Positions 1 to 8,780 are shown, counted from the first letter of the stretch. The stretch is DNA of 64,000 nucleotides from Sporocytophaga sp. (GCA_024707265.1 JANQAB010000004.1:372001-436000), one strand, 5' to 3'. Made by a program: numbers and translations. Notes: a model not told the origin generated them from the letters alone.

Positions 1-1
1 C

Positions 2-556
2 TTGTCTCTTAATGCAGTAATGGACTCTACAGGGGCAAAAGTTGGATTATCGACACATAAAGAAGCAAGTATATATTCCCTTGAAGATGTTCAGATTTTT
101 CCTTTTGCACCTTCTATAATACACAATTCATTTTTTGTAACTGCTTATTCTTTTTTTGAATATTCATTCAGGAAGTTTTGTGAAATCATAGTGACAGACC
201 ATTCTCAATACAAAAGAAAGTTGTCTTCAATGGATAAAATTTATCAATACTATTCAATTGTTTCCAATATACTTCCTGTAAAAGAAAACAGTATAGCAGA
301 AGATTGGGAAGCGCTTGTTATTTTCAGAGAAATACGAAACATAATCGTACACTACAATTCGATAGTCCCTGGCAATACTTCATTAAAAACTAAAGCGTTT
401 CTGGAGTGTGGGGATTATCTTCTTCCCATAGGCAATGGTCTGATCGGGATCAAAGAGGAGATGATATCGGATATGTTACGAATTGCACTCAGGTTTTTAT
501 TCAACTTAATGGAGGCCTATGCTAACAATTATCCTCAAGGTGTCTTTTCAAAGTAA
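2..556 (+). CDS. HEPN-like protein, 5' end probably cut by the window
   Basis: The frame is open from the left edge, and the first usable start (TTG at position 2) is not convincing, so the gene probably begins outside the window. About 184 residues are visible. They look alpha-helical and contain the segment REIRNIIVHYNS near residue 110, which fits the Rx4H motif of HEPN domains. HEPN proteins are often RNases or nucleotidyltransferase partners in toxin-antitoxin or defence settings, but many are uncharacterised. No partner antitoxin is visible, because the upstream side is missing. The next gene starts three bases after the stop, so the two are probably co-transcribed. The family call rests on one short motif and general helical character. 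A hypothetical protein is the safe alternative. Confidence 0.5.
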   Translation: MSLNAVMDSTGAKVGLSTHKEASIYSLEDVQIFPFAPSIIHNSFFVTAYSFFEYSFRKFCEIIVTDHSQYKRKLSSMDKIYQYYSIVSNILPVKENSIAEDWEALVIFREIRNIIVHYNSIVPGNTSLKTKAFLECGDYLLPIGNGLIGIKEEMISDMLRIALRFLFNLMEAYANNYPQGVFSK

Positions 557-559
557 CTC

Positions 560-1189
560 ATGATTAAAAATAAGTGTATTGTATTTCACCTGCTTTGCTT
601 TGTCTTTATTAATTTGTATTTAACCTCCTGTTACTATTTTCAGCCATCAAAACCTAAAATTGCGATACAACCTTTCCATGGTACAAGTGAAGAGGTGGTT
701 TTTATTGTAACAGAAACATTGCAAAACTATTACGCGGCAGATATTGAGATATTGCCGGAAATCCAATTGCCACGTTCTTGTTACTATTCTCCAAGAGACA
801 GGTACAGAGCGGATAAGCTTATAAAGTTCTTAAAAGATAATAAGCCTGAGGGCTTTGATAAGATCATAGGAGTGACAAACCGTGATATCTCAACAAGTAC
901 GGATCAATATGCTGATTTCGGCATTATGGGACTTGGTTACCTGGGTGGTAATTCCTGTGTAATCTCTGATTTCAGATTGAAAAAGAATCTCAAGAGCCGA
1001 TCTCAGTTAAGAGAAAGAATTGCTAAAAATGCTCTGCATGAAATTGGACATACTCTTGGGTTATCTCATTGTGAAAGTTCTGAGTCTTGTTTTATGCAGG
1101 ATGCGAAAGGGACTATTACTACTATAGATAAAGAATCAATGAGCTTATGTAAAGTATGCAAGTCAAAATTGAGGATTTCCCAAAACTAG
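560..1189 (+). CDS. Archaemetzincin-family zinc metallopeptidase (M54), lipoprotein
   Basis: A 209-residue protein with an N-terminal hydrophobic stretch ending in the lipobox LTSC (Cys24), so it is probably a lipid-anchored envelope protein. The catalytic signature is nearly complete: HEIGHTLGLSHC at residues 160-171 supplies three zinc-binding histidines (160, 164, 170) and the catalytic Glu161. It is followed by Cys177, Met179 and, exactly 17 residues after the Met, a CKVC pair at 197-200. This is the archaemetzincin pattern HExxHxxGx3CxnCxMx17CxxC, except that five residues separate Cys171 and Cys177 where four are usual. Archaemetzincins are metallopeptidases of poorly known physiology, usually cytosolic, so a lipoprotein form is notable. 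The gene follows the HEPN-like gene by three bases. The ATG start is supported by the signal peptide. Confidence 0.85.
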   Translation: MIKNKCIVFHLLCFVFINLYLTSCYYFQPSKPKIAIQPFHGTSEEVVFIVTETLQNYYAADIEILPEIQLPRSCYYSPRDRYRADKLIKFLKDNKPEGFDKIIGVTNRDISTSTDQYADFGIMGLGYLGGNSCVISDFRLKKNLKSRSQLRERIAKNALHEIGHTLGLSHCESSESCFMQDAKGTITTIDKESMSLCKVCKSKLRISQN

Positions 1190-1254
1190 TTTTAAAATAT
1201 TTACTTAAGTCAAACGTCTTTCCTAAAGGAAAACAAATAAAATAAAGACAGCTA

Positions 1255-3063
1255 ATGGCAAAACCCAATTATAGCAGCAACGGATCTATCAAAGAAGAAT
1301 TACCTAAGATTAAGTTAAGCAAAGAAAGTATCAAAGAAAATTTATGGGTCTTTAAATACATCATACCTTATCGATACAGATTTATTCTGGGGCTGGTATT
1401 TATAGCGCTTTCAGGAGTTACTACAATGGCTTTTCCATATTTGTTGAAAGAGCTTATAGATAATGCACATCAGATAAGTCTTGGAAAAGATGCTATTGCT
1501 CCCGGACTTATTGCACTCACTATGCTCGGAGTGCTTTCGATTCAGATGGTATTTTCATTTTCAAGAGTATATCTTTTTTCTTTCGTTGGAGAGCATGCTG
1601 TGGCTGACCTTAGAAAAGATATTTATAAGCAGATGATCATGATGCCAATGGAGTTTTTTGCTCAAAGAAGAGTGGGAGAACTATCTAACCGGTTATCAGC
1701 AGATATTTCACAGATACAGGATACCGTTTCTTCTGTACTTGCTGAATTGCTTAGAGGGATAGTCGTGTTGCTTATTGGTATCGGATTGATTTTCTATCTG
1801 TCCTGGAAGCTTACTCTGGTAATGCTTTCTGTGGTGCCTGTGATTGTTGTGGTAGCAATAGTTTTCAGCAGAAGAATAAGAAAGGAATCCAAAGATGCAC
1901 AAGATCAGCTTGCTGATTCTGGCGTAATTGTTCAGGAAACATTGCAGGGAATAGCAAATGTAAAAGCATTTTCGAATGAAGCCTATGAATTAAATCGTTA
2001 TAGCATCAGTGTTGAAAAGGTGGTAAAGCTAGCCATCAAAAGTGCGCAGCTCAGAGGGATATTCGTTTCCATTATGATTTTCAGCATTTTTGCAGCAATT
2101 GTAATGGTAGTATGGTACGGCACCAATATCCTTCAGTTTGGGGAACTTACAGCATTCGTCGTATATACTGCTTTTATCGGTGGATCTATGGCTGGTTTTG
2201 CGGAGCTATATTCGCAATTGCAGAAAACATTGGGAGCAACACAAAGGGTAAAAGAACTGTTTGATGAAGTTACCGAAAATGTAAACATTAAAGATGAACC
2301 TGTACAGGATGCTTTCCGAATTGAAGGAACTGTAGAGTTAAAGCATGTGGCTTTCAGCTATCCATCCCGACCTGAAATGCAGATATTAAAAGATATCAGC
2401 TTTAAAGCAGACTTGGGACAACAGATAGCCATAGTTGGTCCAAGTGGTGCAGGCAAAAGTACTTTGGTTTCTTTGCTGCTGGGATTTTATAATCCGGCAG
2501 AAGGAGCGTTATTGTTTGATGGCAAAGATGCTGGTAATTTTCCTTTGTCTCAATTGAGAAAACAAATGGCTTTTGTCCCTCAGGATGTATTACTTTTCGG
2601 GGGAACCATTTTTGAAAACATAGCATATGGAAAACCAGGCGCAACCAGAGAGGAAGTGGAAGAGGCCGCACGAAAGGCTTATGCCCATGGTTTTATAAGC
2701 AGCTTCCCTGAAGGCTATAATACAGTTGTCGGGGAAAGAGGAGTCAAGCTTTCCGGCGGACAAAGACAGCGGGTAGCCATTGCGAGAGCAATATTAAAAG
2801 ATCCTGCAATTCTGATCCTTGATGAGGCGACAAGTTCACTTGACAGTGAATCAGAATTGTTAGTACAGAAAGCTCTTGATAGCCTGATGAAAGGTCGCAC
2901 TTCTATAGTGATAGCACACCGACTTTCAACCATTCGAAATGCAGATAAGATCGTAGTGCTGGAAAAGGGATTAGTTAAAGAATGTGGGACTCATGACGAG
3001 CTGCTCCATGTTGAGAATGGACTGTACAGAAACCTAAATAAACTGCAGTTCGAGCTTTCTTAA
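1255..3063 (+). CDS. ABC exporter, fused permease/ATPase (MsbA/ABCB type)
   Basis: A 602-residue half-transporter. The N-terminal ~320 residues hold an ABC type-1 exporter domain with about six membrane helices. The C-terminal half is a nucleotide-binding domain with Walker A GPSGAGKS (~395), signature LSGGQRQR (~499), Walker B ILILDEATSSLD (~519-530) and the H-loop IAHRLST (His555). It probably works as a homodimer exporting a lipid or hydrophobic compound; the substrate cannot be read from sequence. Length and domain order are typical of the MsbA/LmrA group. The last 30 bases overlap the 3' end of the convergent DUF3820 gene. ATG start. Confidence 0.93.
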   Translation: MAKPNYSSNGSIKEELPKIKLSKESIKENLWVFKYIIPYRYRFILGLVFIALSGVTTMAFPYLLKELIDNAHQISLGKDAIAPGLIALTMLGVLSIQMVFSFSRVYLFSFVGEHAVADLRKDIYKQMIMMPMEFFAQRRVGELSNRLSADISQIQDTVSSVLAELLRGIVVLLIGIGLIFYLSWKLTLVMLSVVPVIVVVAIVFSRRIRKESKDAQDQLADSGVIVQETLQGIANVKAFSNEAYELNRYSISVEKVVKLAIKSAQLRGIFVSIMIFSIFAAIVMVVWYGTNILQFGELTAFVVYTAFIGGSMAGFAELYSQLQKTLGATQRVKELFDEVTENVNIKDEPVQDAFRIEGTVELKHVAFSYPSRPEMQILKDISFKADLGQQIAIVGPSGAGKSTLVSLLLGFYNPAEGALLFDGKDAGNFPLSQLRKQMAFVPQDVLLFGGTIFENIAYGKPGATREEVEEAARKAYAHGFISSFPEGYNTVVGERGVKLSGGQRQRVAIARAILKDPAILILDEATSSLDSESELLVQKALDSLMKGRTSIVIAHRLSTIRNADKIVVLEKGLVKECGTHDELLHVENGLYRNLNKLQFELS

Positions 3064-3315
3064 AATATTCTGAGCCGCGTTAAAGCAGACCGGCTCAGTA
3101 CATTTTTTTAGATTATTTAATATGTCCTGAAGACCATTGATTTTAATTTCGAAGACTGTGGCCAGCATCATTCCAAGGCTGTTGTCAGGAAATCCTTCTT
3201 TCTGAAACCATTCAAGGTATGAGACAGGAAGGTCACACAATAAGGTGCCCTTATATTTGCCAAACGGCATTTTTGTCTTTACTAATTTGATTAAAATTTC
3301 CGGATTAGGCTGCAC
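3034..3315 (-). CDS. DUF3820 family protein
   Basis: A small protein containing KMPFGKYKG and YLEWFQKEGFP, the hallmarks of DUF3820, a family of unknown function that has been labelled a putative quorum-sensing-regulated virulence factor. I chose the GTG at 3315 because it gives the usual N-terminus (MQPNPEIL..., 93 residues). A TTG at 3348 would add eleven untypical residues. A Bacteroidota-like -7 element lies about 45 bases upstream of the chosen start. The 3' end overlaps the end of the ABC exporter gene on the other strand by 30 bases, so the two transcripts converge. Confidence 0.8.
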   Translation of the reverse strand: MQPNPEILIKLVKTKMPFGKYKGTLLCDLPVSYLEWFQKEGFPDNSLGMMLATVFEIKINGLQDILNNLKKCTEPVCFNAAQNILRKLELQFI

Positions 3316-3358
3316 TGTACAATATTTAGCTAAGACAAAGGTAGGCAACTTTAAAGAA

Positions 3359-3366
3359 CAAAAGTA
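3359..3366 (-). promoter_or_regulatory. Possible Bacteroidota -7 promoter element (TACTTTTG)
   Basis: Read on the minus strand this is TACTTTTG, matching the TAnnTTTG -7 consensus of Bacteroidota primary-sigma promoters. It lies about 45 bases upstream of the GTG start of the DUF3820 gene. No clear -33 TTTG/TTG element is visible at the right spacing, so this is tentative. Confidence 0.3.
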
Positions 3367-3402
3367 TTGTGAGACAGTTTTTCTGAGAATTTTAAGATTC
3401 TC

Positions 3403-3780
3403 ATGGCAAAATTTAAGATAATTGCAATTATTATTATTTTGTTAATCGTTGGTGTAGGAGGATACTTTTTATTCGGCAACTACAGTGATGGATATAGGGC
3501 AGGAACAATGATAAAATTCAGTAAGAGAGGAGTTCTATTTAAAACATACGAAGGCGAACTCAACCTTGGGATGGTTCTAAATGATCAGCAACCATCTGTG
3601 AGTGTTTCAAATATCTGGAAATTTTCAGTACAAGGTTCTGAAGATGAATTGAAAAGTAAATTGCAAAACGCACTGCTCAACGGAAAACGAGTGAAAGTCC
3701 ATTACAATGAAAAGTTTTTTCAGTTTGATTGGAGAGGAGATACCAAATATATTGTGGATGAAGTAGAGATATTGGACTGA
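3403..3780 (+). CDS. Conserved Bacteroidota membrane-anchored protein, unknown function
   Basis: A 125-residue protein with one N-terminal transmembrane helix (residues ~4-25) and a soluble remainder that looks beta-rich. The segment YSDGYRAGTMIKFSKRG followed by FKTYEGEL resembles a small protein widespread in Bacteroidota that is sometimes mislabelled 6-phosphogluconate dehydrogenase. At this length it cannot be that enzyme, and no nucleotide-binding motif is present. It converges with the following minus-strand gene, with four bases between stop codons. The function is unknown. Confidence 0.75.
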   Translation: MAKFKIIAIIIILLIVGVGGYFLFGNYSDGYRAGTMIKFSKRGVLFKTYEGELNLGMVLNDQQPSVSVSNIWKFSVQGSEDELKSKLQNALLNGKRVKVHYNEKFFQFDWRGDTKYIVDEVEILD

Positions 3781-3784
3781 TAGT

Positions 3785-4138
3785 TTAATTTTCATTTATA
3801 ATTGCAGCTGGTTCCGTATCTGAGCCGTAAGATATTTCTACAAAACTTAATTCCTGATTTCCAGCTTTTTGATTAAGTTCTTTTATAGAAGCAATAATTT
3901 TCCCCCTGATATTATCTGCTTCTTCAGAAGTTTCATACCCTTCTTTACTTCCATCGGGAAAAATTACCATGGTATAAAAGTCACCGATGATACTGGGGGT
4001 AATTTCTCCTACCAGTGAATGGCCGGTTTTGGCTTGCATACCTTTGAGGAAAAATTCTTTTGCCTTTAATCTTAATTCTTCAATAAGCTTTCTATGCCTT
4101 GTGGTAATGAGGATTGCATGATGCTTATATTGTTTCAT
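3785..4138 (-). CDS. Hypothetical protein (117 aa)
   Basis: I do not recognise the family. The protein is soluble, has no signal peptide or membrane segment, mixes predicted helix and strand, and ends in an acidic tail. Motifs such as SIIGDFYTMVIFPDGSKEGY suggest a small alpha/beta domain. It stands alone on the minus strand between two convergent or divergent neighbours. A 290-base AT-rich intergenic region upstream would carry its promoter and that of the divergent P-II gene. Confidence 0.65.
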   Translation of the reverse strand: MKQYKHHAILITTRHRKLIEELRLKAKEFFLKGMQAKTGHSLVGEITPSIIGDFYTMVIFPDGSKEGYETSEEADNIRGKIIASIKELNQKAGNQELSFVEISYGSDTEPAAIINEN

Positions 4139-4431
4139 TTTTGGGATTATTTTTATATTATTTTTAATTATTCTTCTATTTTTGTATTGGTTTAGTTCAA
4201 AAAAAGTGTTTTAGCTTGATTACGAATTTTGAAGGCATTTTGAGGTAAAAGTAGGTCAAAAAATAATTTTCTGTTAAAATATGCAGTCAAATTCATCTTA
4301 AAATTTCACAAAAATAAAACAAGGGTAAATAAAATAGGAAGTTTTTAGTATTTAAAATTTCGTATCTTTTTTATGAATATAAAAAAAATTATATAAATTG
4401 AAAACGAATAGATTTTGATTATTCTAACTTC

Positions 4432-4743
4432 ATGAAAAAAATTCAGGCAATTATCAGGGCTTCGAAATTTGAAGAAGTACGGAGTGCATTGCACAAAACC
4501 GGGATAGAGATTTTTACCTATTACGATGTTAAAGATGCTGTTTTTCATCGTGAAAGTAAAGGTGCTTATCGGGGGACTTCTATTGTTGATAATGCTTCTG
4601 TGCCTAGAAGGTCCCTGGAAATCATAGTGCCTTCAGAAGATTGTGAAGAAGTAGTTAATAGCATAAAAAAGGCAGCGAGTACAGGGCAGGTTGGAGATGG
4701 GAAAATTGTAATTTTCGATGTCGCAGAAATTGTTAAAATCTAA
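4432..4743 (+). CDS. P-II family nitrogen regulator with atypical T-loop
   Basis: A 103-residue P-II signal protein. The N-terminal MKKIQAIIR strand and the B-loop/C-terminal signature TGQVGDGKIVIFDV (84-97) identify the family, which senses ATP/ADP and 2-oxoglutarate and plugs ammonium channels of the Amt type. The T-loop (about 37-56) reads KGAYRGTSIVDN where typical GlnB/GlnK have YRGAEYxVDF. It is one residue shorter and lacks the Tyr51 that is uridylylated in proteobacteria, so control by GlnD-type modification is unlikely. The protein also ends just after the last strand, without the usual RTGE tail. It sits 11 bases upstream of the amt gene, the standard GlnK-AmtB arrangement. Confidence 0.9.
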   Translation: MKKIQAIIRASKFEEVRSALHKTGIEIFTYYDVKDAVFHRESKGAYRGTSIVDNASVPRRSLEIIVPSEDCEEVVNSIKKAASTGQVGDGKIVIFDVAEIVKI

Positions 4744-4754
4744 ATTATTACAAT

Positions 4755-6134
4755 ATGCAGGATATCATTTACGACACCATTCATGGCACTGCAACCGATT
4801 CTTACCATTCTGAACTGATCAGAACAGAACTTATGCAAGCGATTCAGTCTATAAAAGACTCAGTTGCTGCTGCAAAAAGTGCAGAACTTGCTCAAATCAG
4901 CGAAATTAAGAAAAGTAGTTTTGTCACTAATAACCTTTGGATGATGGTCGCAACAATCCTGGTATTTATCATGCATCTGGGGTTTGCTACCCTTGAATCA
5001 GGGTTGTCGAGAGCAAAAAATACTACGAATATCCTGTTTAAAAATGTAATTATCCCCTGCATTGGTTTGCTTTCATTTGCTTTGGTTGGGTATAGTCTGA
5101 TGTATCCTGGTTTTCAGAAAGGGGTGTCTTATGATTATATTGGCTTTAAGGGATTTGGAATTTTCCTTCCTGAAGGTGGAGAAGGAATTGATTATAGTGC
5201 CAATTATACATTCTGGACTGAGTTTTTATTTCAGGGCATGTTTGCGGCAACCTGTGCTACCATTGTCTCCGGTGTTGTTGCAGAAAGGATCAAGCTGATC
5301 AGCTTTATTATATTTTCAGCATTGTTTGTGAGTTTTGCATATCCCATTATAGGTAGTTGGAAATGGGGAAATGGATGGCTTAATACAATAGGTTTTCATG
5401 ATTTTGCAGGCTCCACGCTGGTTCATTCGGTCGGCGGCTGGGCAGGACTGGCGGCTGTATTGCTGCTGGGACCCAGGTTTGGCAAATATGAAGGCAATAG
5501 TATTTACCCAATCCCTGGTCATAATATGACTTCAGCAGTTATTGGTACCTTTATGCTCTGGTTAGGATGGTTTGGCTTTAACGGAGGCTCTGTGCTTTCT
5601 GCAGATCCCGGAGAGGTTTCAAGGGTATTGGTAATGACTTGTTTGTCGGCATGTGCGGGAGGTATTGTGGCAAGCATTACTATTTTTTCAATAAGCAAAT
5701 CCTTCGATTTGAGTATGACCCTGAATGGTATTCTTGCCGGGCTTGTCAGTATCACTGCCGGTGCAGATCAGATGGGAGTGCTTGACAGTATTATATTAGG
5801 AACTGTAGCGGGAATGATAGTGGTGTTTTCAGTGATGGTTTTCGACAGGCTTAGAATAGATGATCCTGTAGGAGCATTGTCAGTACATCTTTCCTGTGGT
5901 TTATGGGGCACACTTGCAGTCGGATTGTTTGGAAATAAAGCCGGAGTAGATCAGTTAATAGCCCAGCTCACAGGTATGTCTGCGGCAGGCTTTGCATCAT
6001 TTGTCTTTTCGTTTATTGTATTTCTGATTCTGAAATACACCATAGGTATCAGGATATCTATAGAAGAAGAAGTTGAAGGTCTTGACCAGCTTGAGCACGG
6101 AATGGAAGCATATCCCAATTTTCTCCCAAAATAA
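4755..6134 (+). CDS. amt: Ammonium transporter (Amt/MEP family)
   Basis: A 459-residue ammonium channel with about eleven membrane helices. The twin pore histidines are visible: His224 in TLVHSVGGWAGL and His378 in VHLSCGLWGTLAVGLFG. The N-terminal ~50 residues before the first helix are an unusual charged, helical extension rich in Ala/Ser/Lys, where many Amt proteins have a short signal-like segment. The channel conducts ammonium across the inner membrane and is expected to be gated by the adjacent P-II protein. It is probably co-transcribed with that gene and with the coiled-coil gene six bases downstream. Confidence 0.95.
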   Translation: MQDIIYDTIHGTATDSYHSELIRTELMQAIQSIKDSVAAAKSAELAQISEIKKSSFVTNNLWMMVATILVFIMHLGFATLESGLSRAKNTTNILFKNVIIPCIGLLSFALVGYSLMYPGFQKGVSYDYIGFKGFGIFLPEGGEGIDYSANYTFWTEFLFQGMFAATCATIVSGVVAERIKLISFIIFSALFVSFAYPIIGSWKWGNGWLNTIGFHDFAGSTLVHSVGGWAGLAAVLLLGPRFGKYEGNSIYPIPGHNMTSAVIGTFMLWLGWFGFNGGSVLSADPGEVSRVLVMTCLSACAGGIVASITIFSISKSFDLSMTLNGILAGLVSITAGADQMGVLDSIILGTVAGMIVVFSVMVFDRLRIDDPVGALSVHLSCGLWGTLAVGLFGNKAGVDQLIAQLTGMSAAGFASFVFSFIVFLILKYTIGIRISIEEEVEGLDQLEHGMEAYPNFLPK

Positions 6135-6140
6135 ATTTAT

Positions 6141-7091
6141 ATGTCTACGAATGAAAACTCAACCAAAAGTGATCTGAAAAAGCTGTTTTTTATAGCTTTT
6201 TTATCAATCTCTATAGCCCTGGCTTACTTTATATATACAGGAGTAGAGAAGAATTCAACTATCATGTCCCAAAGAAACCGCATCTTACAGGACAGTCTCC
6301 TTATTGTTAAAAAATCAAGTGAAATTGAAAAGTTAAAAGCTGATTTGTTAGCACTGCAACTGGAGAATGAAGTAATGAAAGATTCGGTAAAGCAAGCGTC
6401 GAACAGATTTGCTTTGGCTTTGGGTGAATTGAGATCAAAAGAAACAGAACTGGAATACATTTTTGAAGAAATTCAAAAGCAGAAGGCAACACATAAGTTA
6501 AAGGAAAAAGAGTATGCCCGCAATGAAGCGAATGTTAAATATCTTATTAAAGAGCTTGTGAAGTTTGAAGAGGTTATTACAAAAAAAGCTGAAGAAGCAG
6601 AAGCTGGAGTTGAATTTGAGGCCAATGCTGCCAGTGGTTTTGATTCTGAAAATACGGATGAAGTCTCAGACGCTTATTCAAAGAAAGCTCCTGTGAAAGC
6701 AACTTTAAAAGTAAGAGAAATAAGCATTGTAGCTATTGTGAATGGCAAAGAAATAAAAGCAGATGCTATTTCTTTGAAGCCTAAGGATAAGCTTAAATTC
6801 AGAATAGCGCTGGCAGCTTTTCCTGAATCTTCTAAAGGTCGGGTAGAGGTTACTGTACGTCTGGTTGAGCCGGGTGGTAAAACATTGTACAATCCTTTTG
6901 AAGGTGGAGGTATGATTAAAGTTGGGGAAACGGAAATTCCCTATACCGTTAACAAAGATTTTGAATATTCAGGAAGTAAAAATATTAACTTTGTTTTTGA
7001 AAAAGGAAGCGAGTACAAGCCAGGTAAACACCTTATGCAGGTTTATCTGGATGGGAAACTTTCAGGCGCTACAAGTTTTCAGGTAATTTAA
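6141..7091 (+). CDS. Membrane-anchored coiled-coil protein, unknown function
   Basis: A 316-residue protein with one N-terminal transmembrane helix (about residues 16-36), a long heptad-like coiled coil rich in Lys/Glu/Leu (about 45-150), a short low-complexity linker, and a C-terminal domain of about 125 residues that looks like a beta sandwich. I do not recognise the C-terminal domain. It starts six bases after the ammonium transporter stop and is followed by a strong terminator, so it is probably the last gene of the P-II/amt transcript. This placement hints at a link to ammonium uptake or envelope function, but that is inference only. Confidence 0.75.
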   Translation: MSTNENSTKSDLKKLFFIAFLSISIALAYFIYTGVEKNSTIMSQRNRILQDSLLIVKKSSEIEKLKADLLALQLENEVMKDSVKQASNRFALALGELRSKETELEYIFEEIQKQKATHKLKEKEYARNEANVKYLIKELVKFEEVITKKAEEAEAGVEFEANAASGFDSENTDEVSDAYSKKAPVKATLKVREISIVAIVNGKEIKADAISLKPKDKLKFRIALAAFPESSKGRVEVTVRLVEPGGKTLYNPFEGGGMIKVGETEIPYTVNKDFEYSGSKNINFVFEKGSEYKPGKHLMQVYLDGKLSGATSFQVI

Positions 7092-7111
7092 AGGTGGCTA
7101 TATAAAATGTT

Positions 7112-7142
7112 GCCGGTAGTAAAGCAAGCTTTTACTACCGGC
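7112..7142 (+). terminator. Rho-independent terminator after the amt operon
   Basis: A perfect 12-base-pair GC-rich stem (7112-7123 with 7131-7142) with a 7-base loop, followed by a T-rich stretch. It closes the P-II/amt/coiled-coil transcript. Confidence 0.85.
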
Positions 7143-7320
7143 ATTTTATTTTAAGACCTGATCTAAATTCTTTTCCTCAGGGAGAAGACCTTTAAATTGA
7201 AAATTTAGTGATTTACTCTCATGTCAGTTGGCGAATTCAAACCGCATGATGGTATTAATAACTAAACTTTAAGCTTTAAACTTTCGGCTTTCCATTTTTA
7301 GCCCTCCGCTTTCAGCTTAT

Positions 7321-7908
7321 TTACTCTTTCAATACCATATCGATGCACATCACAGCGCCAAGTATAAGGATTCTGGCAGGAGCGTTTTCCGGAAGTACTT
7401 CGCTGATGCAAAGCATATAATTATCAGCAGTCGTGAAAAGCTCTTTGCCAAGTCCGCTCCATTTTTTACTTACTTCTGCAAGCTCCTGATTTTCTTTCGT
7501 AAATTTAAAATCCCAGCTGGTCCATTTGCCTTTAAGTGTACAAACAAGATTGTCATTGGCATCCAGCACGTCAAATTTACCACCGATAGAGAAGAACTTC
7601 TGTTTGAACTTGCCAACCAGGTTATCCTTTTCATCATATACTTCAACTTTTGATAAGAAAATCGAAATACCTCTTTTTACTGTTAAAACAGTTTGCCCTG
7701 TGGTAGTTTTGACAACAACATTAAAGGGTGTGTTTCTTTTATATTTTGTAAATCTGAAAATTTTTGTAAAAAAGCCTAGTTTCTCCTCTGTACAAGTAAG
7801 AATTAATTCCTGCGTTTCCGGATTAAAAATGTCGTAATTATTGGATGCTTTGAACATTCCGACTTTCTCTTTAATGAAATATAAATTTCTGTTTAAAATA
7901 GGGTGCAT
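7321..7908 (-). CDS. LURP-one-related / scramblase-like protein
   Basis: A 195-residue soluble protein with the repeating beta-strand pattern of the tubby/LURP-one-related (phospholipid scramblase-like) fold. Examples are segments such as YDIFNPETQEL, VYDEKDNLVGKF and FDVLDANDNLVCTLKG, in which short strands end in D-x-(D/N)-N turns, and a hydrophobic C-terminal helix (ARILILGAVMCIDMVLKE). Members of this superfamily bind membranes or lipids, but bacterial ones have no settled role. The gene stands alone on the minus strand. Confidence 0.75.
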   Translation of the reverse strand: MHPILNRNLYFIKEKVGMFKASNNYDIFNPETQELILTCTEEKLGFFTKIFRFTKYKRNTPFNVVVKTTTGQTVLTVKRGISIFLSKVEVYDEKDNLVGKFKQKFFSIGGKFDVLDANDNLVCTLKGKWTSWDFKFTKENQELAEVSKKWSGLGKELFTTADNYMLCISEVLPENAPARILILGAVMCIDMVLKE

Positions 7909-7971
7909 AGTAAGTGATAATTTAAGTGTAAAAATATTTCGGAAGATACTGAAAAAAAGAGGATTAATGGC

Positions 7972-7999
7972 AAAAAAAAAGAGACCAGGTTAAGGTCTC
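7972..7999 (-). terminator. Rho-independent terminator (minus strand)
   Basis: On the minus strand a six-base-pair stem (7994-7999 with 7981-7986, GAGACC/GGTCTC) with a 7-base loop is followed by nine T residues (7980-7972). It lies just after the stop of the 113-residue gene and serves that gene. Confidence 0.8.
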
Positions 8000-8005
8000 A
8001 GTTTC

Positions 8006-8347
8006 TTAGTTAGCAACTATATTTTTTGCTTCAGAAAGTGGCACTAACTTTCTTGCCTTAATGACTTTCCCGGGAGTAGATTCAAAATACCAGCTCACAG
8101 ATCTGCCAGTACTTTCTGCTCTGCATTGAGGGATCAGGTCCAGTGCGTTGTTGTTAGATAATTTTTTTAGAAAATCTTTGAATTTACCAGTGCTGTTTTT
8201 ATCCCAGTTGCTTATTCCTTTTTTGTAGATAAACTCATACATGTCATTTGTACTAAGTGAACCACAATTTTTGTTTTTGTCAAAATGGTCTTGAATGATT
8301 TGAGATAATTTGATAGCCTGAATGGTATCTTCTTTAGAAATCGCCAT
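8006..8347 (-). CDS. Hypothetical protein (113 aa)
   Basis: I do not recognise the family. The protein is soluble and mostly helical at the N-terminus (residues 1-70), with a short strand-rich segment around GRSVSWYFEST. No signal peptide is present. The ATG start is preceded by an A-rich leader, and the gene is followed directly by a terminator, so it is a single-gene unit. Codon use and AT content match the neighbours. Confidence 0.65.
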   Translation of the reverse strand: MAISKEDTIQAIKLSQIIQDHFDKNKNCGSLSTNDMYEFIYKKGISNWDKNSTGKFKDFLKKLSNNNALDLIPQCRAESTGRSVSWYFESTPGKVIKARKLVPLSEAKNIVAN

Positions 8348-8780
8348 GATTTATATTTTATTTCAATTGTTTTGCCTGCGCTAACTAATCTTTAATTCTT
8401 TTAATCTAAAAATGTTTATTTTTTTACAGTTTTTAAACATTAAAGACTTCAAACTTAGCAAAAATGTAATTGCAATGGTAAAAGAGGTAAGAAAAGATGC
8501 TAATTAGAAGGATATTTTTGCTTAGGTGTTTTATTATCAGCTTTTTGTGTTGTTTGGACTCTGTATTTTTTTGACAGTTGTAAAGGATTATTGTCTAATT
8601 GATTTTGTGGCAAATAGTTTTATTGAAGAATCTTATTCATGTATAACCTTATAAGGATCTTTGAGTTTCAGAATGTTTACTCCTAATTAATATACCAACT
8701 CATGATTTTCAAATATGAATGGTTACATACTTTCAACTTTAAATGCTAATTTTAAACTGTTTTAAATAAATAATTAAGAG
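8348..8780. other. 433-base intergenic region, no gene seen
   Basis: This AT-rich stretch lies between divergent genes. I see no open frame with coding character, no RNA gene and no long repeat. It should contain the promoters of the 113-residue gene (minus) and of the TonB-linked receptor (plus). Confidence 0.6.

Noticed and set aside
3403..3780. 6-phosphogluconate dehydrogenase label suggested by look-alikes
   Set aside because: The protein is too short, membrane-anchored and without a dinucleotide-binding motif.
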